The notes below the pieces were generated by a model. That model was not told where the DNA came from. It searched no databases and saw only the letters and a list, made by a program, of their open reading frames with translations. From NCBI RefSeq assembly GCF_020595095.1, contig NZ_JAJDOP010000001.1, positions 496,001 through 560,000 on the forward strand: a DNA stretch of 64,000 nt, read 5' to 3'. The translations under genes were made by a program, and so were the position numbers. Numbering within the stretch: the first letter of the stretch is position 1; each line of letters starts with the position of its first letter. Positions 1-8,055 of this stretch are shown in pieces. The DNA is from Microvirga rosea (GTDB taxonomy: Bacteria > Pseudomonadota > Alphaproteobacteria > Rhizobiales > Beijerinckiaceae).

Positions 1-435
1 CGCGAGCAACCCGTCGCCGCTCATTCGATACTCGGCACTTCGGGTCCCAACCTGCGGCACAACCACATATGCCGGGAAGCGTTCAGCAATTTCCGGTTCC
101 GCCCAAGCCTTTGCAAAAGGGACGAGCTGTCCTGTATTGTCATCCCCGATCGTATTCGAGCCGGGCATGACGAGAACCAGGGGTTTGGTGTTGTCCTCCG
201 AAAGCGGCGACAAAAGACGATAAGGCAATTTCGAGCCGTCAGGCAAAACAAAGGTCTTTGCCTCGAAGCGGTCGGATGACGTTCCTGAAAGTCGTTCTAC
301 CGTTGCGACTTGAGCAGGTGTCGGGTCATACATCACCGCGCGTTCGTCGATACTGCCGGCCTCTGCAGCGCCGACCGAGAAAACCAGGGAACTGAGCAGG
401 GAAACCCGGAGCACGGCTCTAGGAGAGATCGACAT
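1..435 (-). CDS. Secreted alpha/beta-hydrolase (COG4099-like putative peptidase/esterase), 3' end outside window
   Basis: Open frame from an ATG at 435 running off the left edge, so only the first 145 residues are present. The start MSISPRAVLRVSLLSSLVF is a signal peptide, ending near the Ala-Glu-Ala of residues 23-26. The mature part has the layout of COG4099-type hydrolases: a beta strand with LPDGSKLPYRLLSPLSED, then KPLVLVMPGSNTIGDDN (usually LFLHGxGERGDDN, the oxyanion-side loop) and the strand YVVVPQ. The His of the usual HG motif is replaced (MPGSN). The catalytic Ser/Asp/His would lie beyond the edge. It is transcribed away from the AmpR-like regulator at 603 across a 167-bp gap and is the natural candidate for its target. 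Family assignment is by pattern; the substrate is unknown. Confidence 0.75.
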   Translation of the reverse strand, partial: MSISPRAVLRVSLLSSLVFSVGAAEAGSIDERAVMYDPTPAQVATVERLSGTSSDRFEAKTFVLPDGSKLPYRLLSPLSEDNTKPLVLVMPGSNTIGDDNTGQLVPFAKAWAEPEIAERFPAYVVVPQVGTRSAEYRMSGDGLLA

Positions 436-602
436 GTTGGTATGTCCTTAAAATCTTTAATGATTCTATGGACCGGCATGGGCGAGGTTGCCTGATGGCC
501 GCGCCTGATGCTCATTCAGGTCCATGGACATTTCTAGCGATATGGCGAAGCGTCACAATTGATGATAACTCGACCGAGCCATTAGAAAATTTAAGGTCGG
601 CA
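436..602. promoter_or_regulatory. Divergent intergenic region between hydrolase and AmpR-like regulator
   Basis: This 167-bp gap separates the two divergent start codons and must hold both promoters. AT-rich tracts that could serve as LysR-type sites are CCTTAAAATCTTTAATG near 446-462 and ATTAGAAAATTTAAGG near 581-596, just before the regulator start. The second overlaps the likely leader of the regulator, as expected for autorepression. This is inferred from position and composition only. Confidence 0.3.
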
Positions 603-1487
603 ATGGTTCGCCCTCATCTCCCCTTGAATGCCTTGCGGGCTTTCGAAGCCGCGGCACGGCACCTCAGCTTCACGCATGCGGCCATAGAACTCTGTGTCAC
701 TCAGGCGGCCGTCAGTCATCAGGTCAAACGCCTCGAGGAACGATTGGGCGTCGCACTCTTTCGCCGCCTGCCGCGAGGATTGGGATTGACCGATGAAGGT
801 CTGGCTCTCCTCCCCACTGTTTCCGCATCCTTCGACAGCATCGGAGACATGCTCGAGCGATTTGACGGCGGGCACGTACGAGAGGTTCTCACCGTCGGGG
901 TCGTGGGCACCTTCGCTCTCGGATGGCTGATTCCACGGCTGCAGAGTTTCCGTGATTTGTACCCGTTCGTTGACCTTCGGCTCATGACGAACAACAACCG
1001 GGTCGATATTGCCGCTGAGGGTCTCGATTACGCGGTGCGCTTTGGTGACGGCGCATGGCACGGGACAAATGCCATCAAGCTGTTCGAAGCACCTCTGTCG
1101 CCCCTGTGCCACCCCAAGATCGCCGAACGCCTTCGCGATCCCGTTGCCCTTACGGGCGAAACACTCCTGAGATCCTATCGGGCAGACGAATGGCCGAAAT
1201 GGTTCCGAGTCACAGGGGTCGACGTCGATCTGTCGGTCAAGGGCAATGTTTTCGACTCGTCGTTGGCCATGGTCGAAGCGGCGCGGCTAGGGTTGGGTGT
1301 CGCCCTTGCGCCCCCACTCATGTTCGAGCGGGATTTGCAATCCGGCCGTTTGAAGCAGCCCTTCGCCGACAGCGTCTCGACAGGAGCATATTGGCTGACA
1401 CACTTGAAATCAAAGAGCTCAACTCCCGCCATGAAGGCCTTCCAGGAGTGGATCATCTCCTCTGTTGAGAAGCCGGATCATCTATAG
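603..1487 (+). CDS. LysR-family transcriptional regulator, AmpR-like
   Basis: 294 residues from the ATG at 603; the same frame is open further upstream (from 468) but that part has no family similarity. The N-terminal winged helix-turn-helix reads PLNALRAFEAAARHLSFTHAA, then TQAAVSHQVKRLEERLGVAL, with LTDEGLALLP closing it. The effector domain has GVVGTFALGWLIPRLQSFRD and NNNRVDIAAEGLDYAVRFGDG followed by AWHGT, all very close to AmpR, the beta-lactamase regulator that senses muropeptides. Length matches AmpR (about 290). AmpR normally lies divergent from ampC; here the divergent gene is a COG4099-type hydrolase and no beta-lactamase is in view. Cell-wall fragment sensing is a family inference. 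Confidence 0.88.
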   Translation: MVRPHLPLNALRAFEAAARHLSFTHAAIELCVTQAAVSHQVKRLEERLGVALFRRLPRGLGLTDEGLALLPTVSASFDSIGDMLERFDGGHVREVLTVGVVGTFALGWLIPRLQSFRDLYPFVDLRLMTNNNRVDIAAEGLDYAVRFGDGAWHGTNAIKLFEAPLSPLCHPKIAERLRDPVALTGETLLRSYRADEWPKWFRVTGVDVDLSVKGNVFDSSLAMVEAARLGLGVALAPPLMFERDLQSGRLKQPFADSVSTGAYWLTHLKSKSSTPAMKAFQEWIISSVEKPDHL

Positions 1488-1495
1488 TCACAGAT

Positions 1496-1837
1496 TCACC
1501 GCCTGTCTGGCCGACGAGCTCTCCTCACAAGAAGGAAGATAGCAAACATAATGATGAGGCCGGACACCATCATGCCGAGATAGCCGAAGGCCCCTTCCAT
1601 CCTGTGCGTTCCGGACGGAAGAGGCCGCGTACCTGTGTTGGCGTCGCTTCCCGTTGTTGGCGCACCGGTGCCCTGAACGTTTAGCACAAGCGACCCGTGA
1701 TGCAGTTGATATGCTACCAGCGGCTGGGGCATCAGGTATCCCAAAATTGATTGGCAATAACTAATGCTCAAGGTTGGCTGCGGTTGCATGGACGACCAGG
1801 ATTCTGATCTGCCGCTTTCCGGAAAAGGGTAGGCCAA
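1496..1837 (-). CDS. Possible small membrane protein (doubtful)
   Basis: A 113-codon frame between the AmpR-like gene and leuD. Its C-terminus contains a plausible single transmembrane helix (GYLGMMVSGLIIMFAIFLLV) followed by a basic tail RRARRPDRR, which argues for a real C-tail-anchored protein. Against it: the longest frame starts with TTG, the first ATG (1789) has no Shine-Dalgarno sequence, and the rest shows no recognisable domain. It could be a decayed gene or a chance frame. Confidence 0.25.
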   Translation of the reverse strand: MAYPFPESGRSESWSSMQPQPTLSISYCQSILGYLMPQPLVAYQLHHGSLVLNVQGTGAPTTGSDANTGTRPLPSGTHRMEGAFGYLGMMVSGLIIMFAIFLLVRRARRPDRR

Positions 1838-1871
1838 GAGGCTGGAGCTGAATGGGTCCGAAGGAACCGTG

Positions 1872-2489
1872 TCAGCGCTCTACGCGGGGAATGGCCCAAG
1901 GCCGCCGCGCGGCATCCTCTGCCCTGAAGTGCGCGATAGCGTGTGCCTGATTGAGCGTGAGATCGATATCGTCCCAACCGTTCAGAAGCTTCATCCGCCA
2001 AACCGGGTCAATGGCGAACGGGATCGAAATTTCGCCCGCAAGGATAGCCTGTTTCTCAAGATCGACGGCTAACTGTGCGCTGTCTTTCTCAAGAAGACGG
2101 ATCAGGGCCTCCGCGTCTTTCTCTTCTACCCTGGCCGGGAGCAGTCCATTGTTGACAGAGTTGGACGCAAAGATGTCGCCGAAGCTCGGGGCGATCACAC
2201 AACGGATCCCGTAGTCGACGAGCGCATATACGGCCGCTTCGCGCGAAGATCCTGCGCCGAAATTTCGGCGTGCCACCAGAATTTGCGCATTACGGTACAG
2301 CGATCGGTTGAGTGGAAATTCGGCAATTTCCGTGTTGTCATCAGAAAACCGCATGTCGTGGAGCAGGTAACCGCCATAGCCTTCGGCTCGCGAGCGTTTC
2401 ATGAACCTGGCTGGGATCAACTGGTCCGTATCGATATTGGCATAGGGTAGGGGGCAGGCGGTGGCGGCAAGATGCTGAAAGGGTTGCAT
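1872..2489 (-). CDS. leuD: 3-isopropylmalate dehydratase small subunit-like (LeuD family)
   Basis: 205 residues, the usual LeuD length. It is the swivel domain that pairs with the Fe-S subunit in aconitase-family hydro-lyases: ATACPLPYANIDTDQLIPARF at the N-terminus, ILVARRNFGAGSSREAAVYAL in the middle (the conserved GxGSSRE substrate loop), and GDIFASNSVNNGLLP. Its start overlaps the leuC stop in a TGATG arrangement, so the two are translationally coupled. Housekeeping leuC and leuD of rhizobia are generally at separate loci. A fused leuCD pair next to a GntR-controlled catabolic operon may therefore serve a different alpha-hydroxy acid (isopropylmalate, citramalate or dimethylmalate type). 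The family is certain; the substrate is not. Confidence 0.9.
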   Translation of the reverse strand: MQPFQHLAATACPLPYANIDTDQLIPARFMKRSRAEGYGGYLLHDMRFSDDNTEIAEFPLNRSLYRNAQILVARRNFGAGSSREAAVYALVDYGIRCVIAPSFGDIFASNSVNNGLLPARVEEKDAEALIRLLEKDSAQLAVDLEKQAILAGEISIPFAIDPVWRMKLLNGWDDIDLTLNQAHAIAHFRAEDAARRPWAIPRVER

Positions 2490-3907
2490 CAGGAGCGCTC
2501 CTTAATCAGGGGGCGAACATCTGCGAGGTGCCCCACTACAGCCGCCGCTGCGACCATGGCGGGCGACATAAGGTGAGTCCGAGCGCCAGGGCCTTGACGC
2601 CCCTTGAAGTTGCGATTTGTCGTGGAGGCACAGCGTTCGTTGGGTTGAACGATGTCGCCGTTCATTCCCACGCACATGGAACAGCCGGATTCCACCCATT
2701 CGAGGCCCGCCTCTTGAAAGATCCGGTCGAGGCCCTCGGCTTCAGCCTGCTGCTTCACCAGTGACGAGCCGGGCGAGACAAGGCCTGGCACCTTGGACTT
2801 GCGACCTGCCAGAACCTTGGCGGCCGCGCGCAGATCCTCGATGCGGCTGTTGGTGCATGATCCGATGAAAATGCGGTCGATGCGGATGTCGGTGAGTTTC
2901 TGGCCCGGTTTGAGATCCATGTATGCCAGCGCGTCACGGATCTGTGCGGCCTTGCCCGAATCCAAAATCGTGTTCGGGTCGGGGACCGACGTGGTGATCG
3001 GCAATGCGTCCTCCGGGCTCACGCCCCATGTGACCACGGGAGCGATTTCCGACGCGTCAAGGACGACTTCGCGACCGAACACGGCGTCGCTGTCGCTGGG
3101 TAGGCGCATCCAATCCTCGACCGCCTTGTCAAAATCGGCACCCACAGGAGCAAAGGGCCGGCCGCGCAGGTAGTCGATCGTCGTCCTATCGGGTGCAACC
3201 ATGCCGCAACGGGCGCCGGCCTCGATCGACAGGTTGCAAAGGGTCAGGCGTCCTTCCATGGAAAGCGCCCGAATCGCCGAGCCAGCATACTCGATCGCGT
3301 GGCCCTGGGCCCCATCGGCCCCGATACGCCCGATGATGGACAATGCGATGTCCTTGGCACCAATTCCCGGCGCCAGCGTTCCGTCGACATTGATACGCAT
3401 CCGCTTCGGCTTGCGCTGCCAGAGGGTCTGCGTCATGAGCACATGAGCGACCTCGGAAGCGCCAATGCCGAAAGCCCAAGCCCCGAAGGCCCCGTGTGTG
3501 GAGGTGTGGCTGTCGCCGCAGACGATGAGCAGGCCCGGAAGGGTCAATCCCTGTTCGGGTCCGACGACATGAACGATCCCTTGGCGCGGGTCATTCAAGC
3601 CGAACAACATCACATTGTTCTCGGATGTGTTGCGCTCAAGCTGGTCGAGCATGTTCCGGATCGCCGGATCGATGCTTCGCCCGGCGCGCCGGGTCGGGAC
3701 GTAATGATCGGCGACCCCGAAAGTCAGGTCCGGACGGGCGACCCTCGCGCCGCGTTCCTTCAGCTTGTTGAAAGCGTGAAAGGAGCCCTCATGCACAAAA
3801 TGCCGATCGACCCACAGGAGCGTCTGTCCGTCCTCACGCGTCACGATCGCATGACTATCCCAGAGCTTGTCGAACAAGGTCTTCGGACCGGAGGGATTTT
3901 GCGCCAT
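2489..3907 (-). CDS. leuC: 3-isopropylmalate dehydratase large subunit-like (LeuC family)
   Basis: 472 residues, full length for LeuC. It opens with TLFDKLWDSHAIV and carries the aconitase-family signatures HTSTHGAFGAWAFGIGASEV and the three [4Fe-4S] ligands Cys351 (FIGSCTNSR), Cys409 and Cys412 (SGCSMCVGMN). The start ATG at 3907 is preceded by GGGAGAA. It forms the large subunit of a LeuCD-type dehydratase with the overlapping leuD. It is divergent from the GntR gene at 4058, and the 150-bp gap holds an imperfect palindrome, so co-regulation with the rightward catabolic operon is likely. 2,3-Dimethylmalate dehydratase (DmdAB) of nicotinate fermentation belongs to the same family, so a catabolic role is possible. 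Confidence 0.92.
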   Translation of the reverse strand: MAQNPSGPKTLFDKLWDSHAIVTREDGQTLLWVDRHFVHEGSFHAFNKLKERGARVARPDLTFGVADHYVPTRRAGRSIDPAIRNMLDQLERNTSENNVMLFGLNDPRQGIVHVVGPEQGLTLPGLLIVCGDSHTSTHGAFGAWAFGIGASEVAHVLMTQTLWQRKPKRMRINVDGTLAPGIGAKDIALSIIGRIGADGAQGHAIEYAGSAIRALSMEGRLTLCNLSIEAGARCGMVAPDRTTIDYLRGRPFAPVGADFDKAVEDWMRLPSDSDAVFGREVVLDASEIAPVVTWGVSPEDALPITTSVPDPNTILDSGKAAQIRDALAYMDLKPGQKLTDIRIDRIFIGSCTNSRIEDLRAAAKVLAGRKSKVPGLVSPGSSLVKQQAEAEGLDRIFQEAGLEWVESGCSMCVGMNGDIVQPNERCASTTNRNFKGRQGPGARTHLMSPAMVAAAAVVGHLADVRPLIKERS

Positions 3908-3992
3908 CTCGTTCTCCCGATTGCGCTCTCATATTCCATGTCGGAACCGCGGCCAGTATTTCCAAGGAGGCCGCTTGACGCAAGGGAAATGT

Positions 3993-4028
3993 CTTATAAG
4001 GTATACAGGTAGCTGTCCTCTACATAAG
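3993..4028. promoter_or_regulatory. Candidate GntR operator between leuC and GntR gene
   Basis: An imperfect 36-bp inverted repeat: outer arms CTTAT (3993-3997) and ATAAG (4024-4028), inner ACAG (4005-4008) and CTGT (4013-4016) flanking the centre GTAG, with GTATAC at 4001-4006. It lies about 30 bp upstream of the regulator start and in the leuC promoter region. A divergent position beside a HutC-family gene is where such an operator is expected. Seen directly; function inferred. Confidence 0.5.
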
Positions 4029-4057
4029 TCAATATTCTTGATTGAGAGCGAGCAACC

Positions 4058-4930
4058 TTGGTGGACGCAGTCGAACCTCTCAAAGCGCGGCGCATCTATC
4101 TTCTTCTGCGCGAGCGCATCCTGAACGGCGAGCTGGAGGCCGGCTCCAGGCTGCCCGGAGAGCTGTCGATTGCAGCCGAATACGGCATCTCGCGTGTCAC
4201 GGTCCGGCGTGCGCTCGATACGCTCGCGAATGACGGCCTCATTGACCGCCGCCCTGGCTCCGGCACCTTCGTGCGTGAGGGGAATTCGGTTCGGCCGATC
4301 GTCGCGGATCTCTCCAACGTCTTGTCCCATCTGGTCGAGATGGGTCGGCGGACCGGTGTGCGGCTTCTGTCCTTTGCCTACGTGAACCCGCCCGAGAGTG
4401 TTGCTGTATCTCTCGGTCTCGCACCCGGCGAGCGCACGCAGCGATCGATTCGCGTGCGTCTCATCGACGGCGCTCCGTTCTCCTATCTTATAACACATGT
4501 GCCCGAGCGCATCGGCGTGACTTACTCCGAGACCGACCTTGCTTCGATGCCGCTGCTCGGGCTTCTCGAGCGATCGGGAATCGTCGTCGAGGAGGCGAGC
4601 CAGAGCATCGGTGCTACCTTGGCTGGACCCGACGTCGCGGAGGCTCTCGGACTTGAGATCGGGTCGCCGCTCCTGTCGCTCACGCGCGTCGTCTGGGACC
4701 CGTCAGGCCAGGGCGTCGAGCATCTCCATGCTCTCTACAGGCCTGATCGCTACTCCTTCCACATGGACCTCATACGAACCGGCGCCGCTGGCGCACGCCG
4801 ATGGAATCCCGTGGTGAAGCCGAGCGTGGCCGGGGCGGAGATCCATAAACGCAAAAACAAGGGGCCAGAGAGCCCCAAGCAGAAGCCCCGTCCCGTGCGG
4901 GTATCAAACCAGAGGAGAACATCGACATGA
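4058..4930 (+). CDS. GntR-family transcriptional regulator (HutC subfamily, UTRA domain)
   Basis: 290 residues from TTG 4058 (GTG 4061 is equally possible). The N-terminal winged HTH spans about residues 8-76 with SRLPGELSIAAEYGISRVTVR and RRPGSGTFVREG. The UTRA effector domain follows at about 85-238 and ends with the usual HutC-type finish HALYRPDRYSFHMDL. About 52 extra residues follow, rich in Lys/Arg/Pro and Ser, and are encoded over a GC hairpin (4861-4876), which is unusual for the family. The stop overlaps the next ATG (ATGA at 4927). It probably represses the downstream ABC/catabolic operon and the divergent leuCD in response to a pathway intermediate; this is inference from position. 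Confidence 0.9.
   Translation: MVDAVEPLKARRIYLLLRERILNGELEAGSRLPGELSIAAEYGISRVTVRRALDTLANDGLIDRRPGSGTFVREGNSVRPIVADLSNVLSHLVEMGRRTGVRLLSFAYVNPPESVAVSLGLAPGERTQRSIRVRLIDGAPFSYLITHVPERIGVTYSETDLASMPLLGLLERSGIVVEEASQSIGATLAGPDVAEALGLEIGSPLLSLTRVVWDPSGQGVEHLHALYRPDRYSFHMDLIRTGAAGARRWNPVVKPSVAGAEIHKRKNKGPESPKQKPRPVRVSNQRRTST
4861..4876 (+). other. GC hairpin inside the 3' end of the GntR gene
   Basis: GGGGC (4861-4865) pairs with GCCCC (4872-4876) across a 6-nt loop, preceded by the A-rich tract aaaacaa. It lies in the low-complexity tail of the regulator, about 50 bp before the binding-protein start. It looks more like a leader or processing hairpin than protein-coding sequence. It has no T-run, so it may tune stability or expression of the downstream message rather than terminate it. 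Confidence 0.35.
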
Positions 4931-6144
4931 AGAACATCATGCGTCCAACCCGCCGTTCGATTTTGCGGGCGGGTGCCGCTTCTGCAGCCGTGCTCGCTAT
5001 GCCGGCCTATCTGCGTGCCCAGTCGCAATCCGTGAAGATCGGAATCTTGCAACCCGTCACCGGTGCTCTCGCGCAGGATGGCGAGTTCGGCCGCATGGGC
5101 GCCGAATTAGCCATCAAGGAGATCAACGATTCAGGCGGCCTCAAGGGTTTGGGCGGCGCCAAGCTCGAAATGGTGTTTGGCGATGCCCGCTCGAACCCGG
5201 AGGCGGGCACCCAGGAGGTCGAGAAGATGCAGGCCGACGGCGTTGCCGCCATCGTCGGCGGCTTCGCAAGCCCGATCTGCCTCGCCGCCACCCAGGCAGC
5301 GGCCCGCTACGACCTGCCCTACATCGTCGATGTCGGCGTGAGCGACCCCATCGTCCAGCGGGGCCTCAAGAACACGTTCCGCTTCGCACCGGGCTTCGGC
5401 ATCGTGACGGGCTTTGCCCTTGACAACCTCGTCAAGCTCAATGACGGCGCTGGCAAGCCTGCCAAGACCGTCGTCCTCGTACACGAGGACGGCCTGTTCG
5501 GATCGGGTCTCGCCAAGCTCATGCAGGCCGAACTGCCGAAGCGCGGCTTCGAGATCCTTGAGACGATCGCACATCCGACACCGGCGCGCGACATGTCGAA
5601 CGTGGCCCTGCGTATCCGCTCGCTCAACCCGGATCTCGTGATCCCATCGAGCTATTATGGCGAGTTCGTGCTGCTCGCGCGGACCATGCAGCAGCAGCGC
5701 ATCCGTCCAAAGGGCGTCTATGCGGTCCTCAACGGAGCGGCCTCGAACTACCGCTTCGTGAAGGAATTCCCGGAAGCCGCCAACGGCATTATGGATTGCA
5801 ATCACTGGTACGATCCGCGCAATCCCAAAGCCCAGGAACTCAAGAAGCAGGTGGAGGCACAGGGCAAGGTCTTCGCCTACAACGTGCCGCTGAACTATTC
5901 CTGCGTGAAGCTCCTCGCCGATGCCATCAATCGCGCCGGATCGGCCGATCGCGCGAAGATCATCGAAGCGTTGGGCACGTCGACCTTCAAGGAACACATC
6001 ATGCCCTACGGAGAGACGAAATTCGTCAACGGGCAGAATATGGGCGCTGCGCCGGTCAACACGCAGGTGCAGGGCAATGACATCAAGGTGATCTTCCCCG
6101 AGACATTCGCGGACGCAAAGCCCCATTTCCCGGTGACCGGCTGA
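4927..6144 (+). CDS. ABC transporter substrate-binding protein, LIV/amide type, TAT-exported
   Basis: 405 residues. The leader has a twin-arginine motif (RRSILRAG, residues 9-16), a hydrophobic stretch AASAAVLAMPAYL and an Ala-x-Ala-like site near LRAQS, so the protein is exported folded. The mature part is a Peripla_BP_6 periplasmic binding protein (VKIGILQPVTGALAQDGEFG, then GAELAIKEIND; MVFGDARSNPEAGTQEVEKM), the type that binds branched-chain amino acids, amides, urea or aromatic acids. It has a strong RBS (AGAGGAGAA) and overlaps the regulator stop. Peripla_BP_6 binding proteins are commonly Sec-exported, so the TAT signal is worth noting. The ligand is presumably the substrate of the downstream enzymes. 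Confidence 0.92.
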   Translation: MKNIMRPTRRSILRAGAASAAVLAMPAYLRAQSQSVKIGILQPVTGALAQDGEFGRMGAELAIKEINDSGGLKGLGGAKLEMVFGDARSNPEAGTQEVEKMQADGVAAIVGGFASPICLAATQAAARYDLPYIVDVGVSDPIVQRGLKNTFRFAPGFGIVTGFALDNLVKLNDGAGKPAKTVVLVHEDGLFGSGLAKLMQAELPKRGFEILETIAHPTPARDMSNVALRIRSLNPDLVIPSSYYGEFVLLARTMQQQRIRPKGVYAVLNGAASNYRFVKEFPEAANGIMDCNHWYDPRNPKAQELKKQVEAQGKVFAYNVPLNYSCVKLLADAINRAGSADRAKIIEALGTSTFKEHIMPYGETKFVNGQNMGAAPVNTQVQGNDIKVIFPETFADAKPHFPVTG

Positions 6145-6208
6145 TCCTGGGTAATGATCCTGGGGTGCGCGTGCGTATCCCAGGAAACCTTGAGGAGTGT
6201 TTTGTGTA

Positions 6209-7081
6209 ATGTACTCACCCGCTATCATTGCGGAAGCCGTCGTGAATGGCCTCATGACAGGGGCAGTCTACGCACTTATCGCGCTGGGCCTCACGCTTGT
6301 TTACGGCGTTCTTCATATCATCAACTTTGCTCACGGGGCGCTGCTTACGGCTGCAATGTTTGCCGTGTGGTCGGTCTATGTGGTTTTTGGACTTGACCCT
6401 TATCTTGCCATCCTGCCCCTGACTCCGCTCTTCTTCGGACTAGGATATGCCCTGCAGCGCTTCGTCATCGGTCCTGCGAGCCACGGTAGCGACAGCAACA
6501 TCCTGCTCGTGACGCTGGGTCTATCGATTGCCGTCGAGAACGCACTCCTGGCTGGATTCCGTTCAGATACGCGCACTCTCAATACCGATTATGGGTTTCA
6601 GGTCGTGGAGATCGGCCCGCTTCTTCTGTCCAAGCCGCGGTTGATCGGCTTTGGGGCAGCTGTGCTGGTGACTGTGCTCCTATGGCTTCTTCTCTCGCGC
6701 ACGGACACGGGCAAGGCCATACGGGCCGTCGCCAAGGAAAAGCTCGGCGCGAGCCTGGTCGGCATCAACGTGGCTCACGTCTATGCCGTGACGTTCGGGC
6801 TAGGCTGCGCCTGCCTGGCGGTGGCCGCGTGTCTGCTCATGCCAACCTTCTACGTCAACCCACGCATCGGCCAAGCCTTCGTGCTGGTTGCCTTCACGAT
6901 CGTCGTGCTAGGCGGCATGGGGTCCATCCCCGGCGCACTGTTCGGCGGCTTGTTCATTGGAGTCGTCGAGAGCCTTTGCGGTCTTTTTCTCGGAGATTCG
7001 CTCGGCCAGATCGGAATCTTCCTTATTTTCATCCTCGTGCTGCTTGTGCGGCCGACAGGGTTGTTCGGAGCGAAGGCATGA
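6209..7081 (+). CDS. Branched-chain amino acid-type ABC transporter permease (LivH family)
   Basis: 290 residues from ATG 6209, chosen because GAGGAG lies 11 nt upstream; a GTG at 6197 is in frame but overlaps that SD sequence. It is a polytopic inner-membrane protein with the LivH signatures AVYALIALGLTLVYGVLHIINFAHG near the N-terminus and the cytoplasmic EAA-like loop AVAKEKLGASLVGINVAHVYA. The region GGMGSIPGALFGGLFIGVVE is typical of the family's C-terminal half. It pairs with the LivM-type permease, whose start overlaps this stop (ATGA at 7078). Confidence 0.93.
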   Translation: MYSPAIIAEAVVNGLMTGAVYALIALGLTLVYGVLHIINFAHGALLTAAMFAVWSVYVVFGLDPYLAILPLTPLFFGLGYALQRFVIGPASHGSDSNILLVTLGLSIAVENALLAGFRSDTRTLNTDYGFQVVEIGPLLLSKPRLIGFGAAVLVTVLLWLLLSRTDTGKAIRAVAKEKLGASLVGINVAHVYAVTFGLGCACLAVAACLLMPTFYVNPRIGQAFVLVAFTIVVLGGMGSIPGALFGGLFIGVVESLCGLFLGDSLGQIGIFLIFILVLLVRPTGLFGAKA

Positions 7082-8055
7082 CATTTCGCGATATCGTTCC
7101 GATCATCATCCTCGTGGCGTTTCTGGCCCTCGTTCCGGTCTTCATTACGGCGAACACGGTCCTTAATTTCCTCGTTTTCACGCTGATCGTCGCACTTGCC
7201 GCCCAAGGGTGGAACATTCTCGGCGGTTTTGGAGGTCAGTTCTCGTTCGGCCATGCCGCCTTCTTCGGAACGGGCGCCTACGCGGCCGCGTTGCTTCAGG
7301 CACGCCTTGGGATCAACCCCTGGACCGCTTTCGCGATCGGGAGTGCCGCTGGTGGGGCCGTCGGATGGGTGATCGGCTATCTGAGCTTCCGATCGGGTCT
7401 GCGCGGTTCCTATTTCGCCCTGGTTACCCTTGCCTTTGCGGAGGTGCTGCGCATCCTTGCCAACGCCGCGACCTTTACGGGCGGCGCTGCCGGCGTCCTG
7501 ATCAAGCTTGATGTAAGGCCGGAGAATTTCCAGTTCGAAAGCCGGGGCGCCTTCTTCTGGATCGCACTTGCGCTTGTCGGGGCCGTGCTCGTGCTCACCC
7601 GCTGGATCGAACGGTCGCGTTTCGGCGCCCAGCTGGTCGCCGTGCGGGAAAATGAGGCGGCTGCCAAGGCGCTTGGCGTCGATACGCTGCGGGTGAAGCT
7701 CGGAGCCATCACGCTCTCGGGCGCAGTGACGGCGGCGGCAGGGTGCCTCTATGCTCAGTACTTCCTTTATGTCGATGCGAACATCGCCTACGGAACCTGG
7801 ATCTCGGTCGAAGCGATCCTTGCGCCGATCATTGGTGGGCTCGGAACTGTGTTAGGGCCGCTGGTCGGCGCGGTGGCCCTGCACGGTCTGGGCGAGATCA
7901 CGAAGCTGGCCGCCGGCAGCGTGCCCGGAATCGATCTCATGGTCTTCGGAGCGCTTCTGGTTGTGGCGGTCGCCTTTGCGCCGGATGGTATCCTCGGCCT
8001 TCTCCGTCGCCTGCGTCGTCCGATCCGCTCCTCAGGAGTGTCCGGCCATGCTTGA
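7078..8055 (+). CDS. Branched-chain amino acid-type ABC transporter permease (LivM family)
   Basis: 325 residues from the ATG at 7078, which overlaps the livH-like stop; the longer open frame upstream is antiparallel noise inside that gene. LivM family signatures are ALAAQGWNILGGFGGQFSFGHAAFFGTGAY and SYFALVTLAFAEVLRI, then AVRENEAAAKALGVDTLRVK (cytoplasmic coupling loop). GGLGTVLGPLVGAVALHGLGE lies near the end. About eight to ten membrane segments are evident from hydrophobic runs. It forms the heterodimeric channel with the preceding permease. The end overlaps the ATPase start by 8 bp. Confidence 0.93.
   Translation: MTFRDIVPIIILVAFLALVPVFITANTVLNFLVFTLIVALAAQGWNILGGFGGQFSFGHAAFFGTGAYAAALLQARLGINPWTAFAIGSAAGGAVGWVIGYLSFRSGLRGSYFALVTLAFAEVLRILANAATFTGGAAGVLIKLDVRPENFQFESRGAFFWIALALVGAVLVLTRWIERSRFGAQLVAVRENEAAAKALGVDTLRVKLGAITLSGAVTAAAGCLYAQYFLYVDANIAYGTWISVEAILAPIIGGLGTVLGPLVGAVALHGLGEITKLAAGSVPGIDLMVFGALLVVAVAFAPDGILGLLRRLRRPIRSSGVSGHA

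Noticed and set aside
468..602. N-terminal extension of the AmpR-like regulator
   Set aside because: No family similarity before the Met at 603, and the region must contain the divergent promoters.
2793..4012. Plus-strand frames over leuC
   Set aside because: They are antisense to a LeuC with all three Fe-S Cys ligands and cannot both be genes.
5131..6255. 374-codon minus-strand frame over the binding-protein gene
   Set aside because: Antisense of a well-supported periplasmic binding protein with TAT signal.
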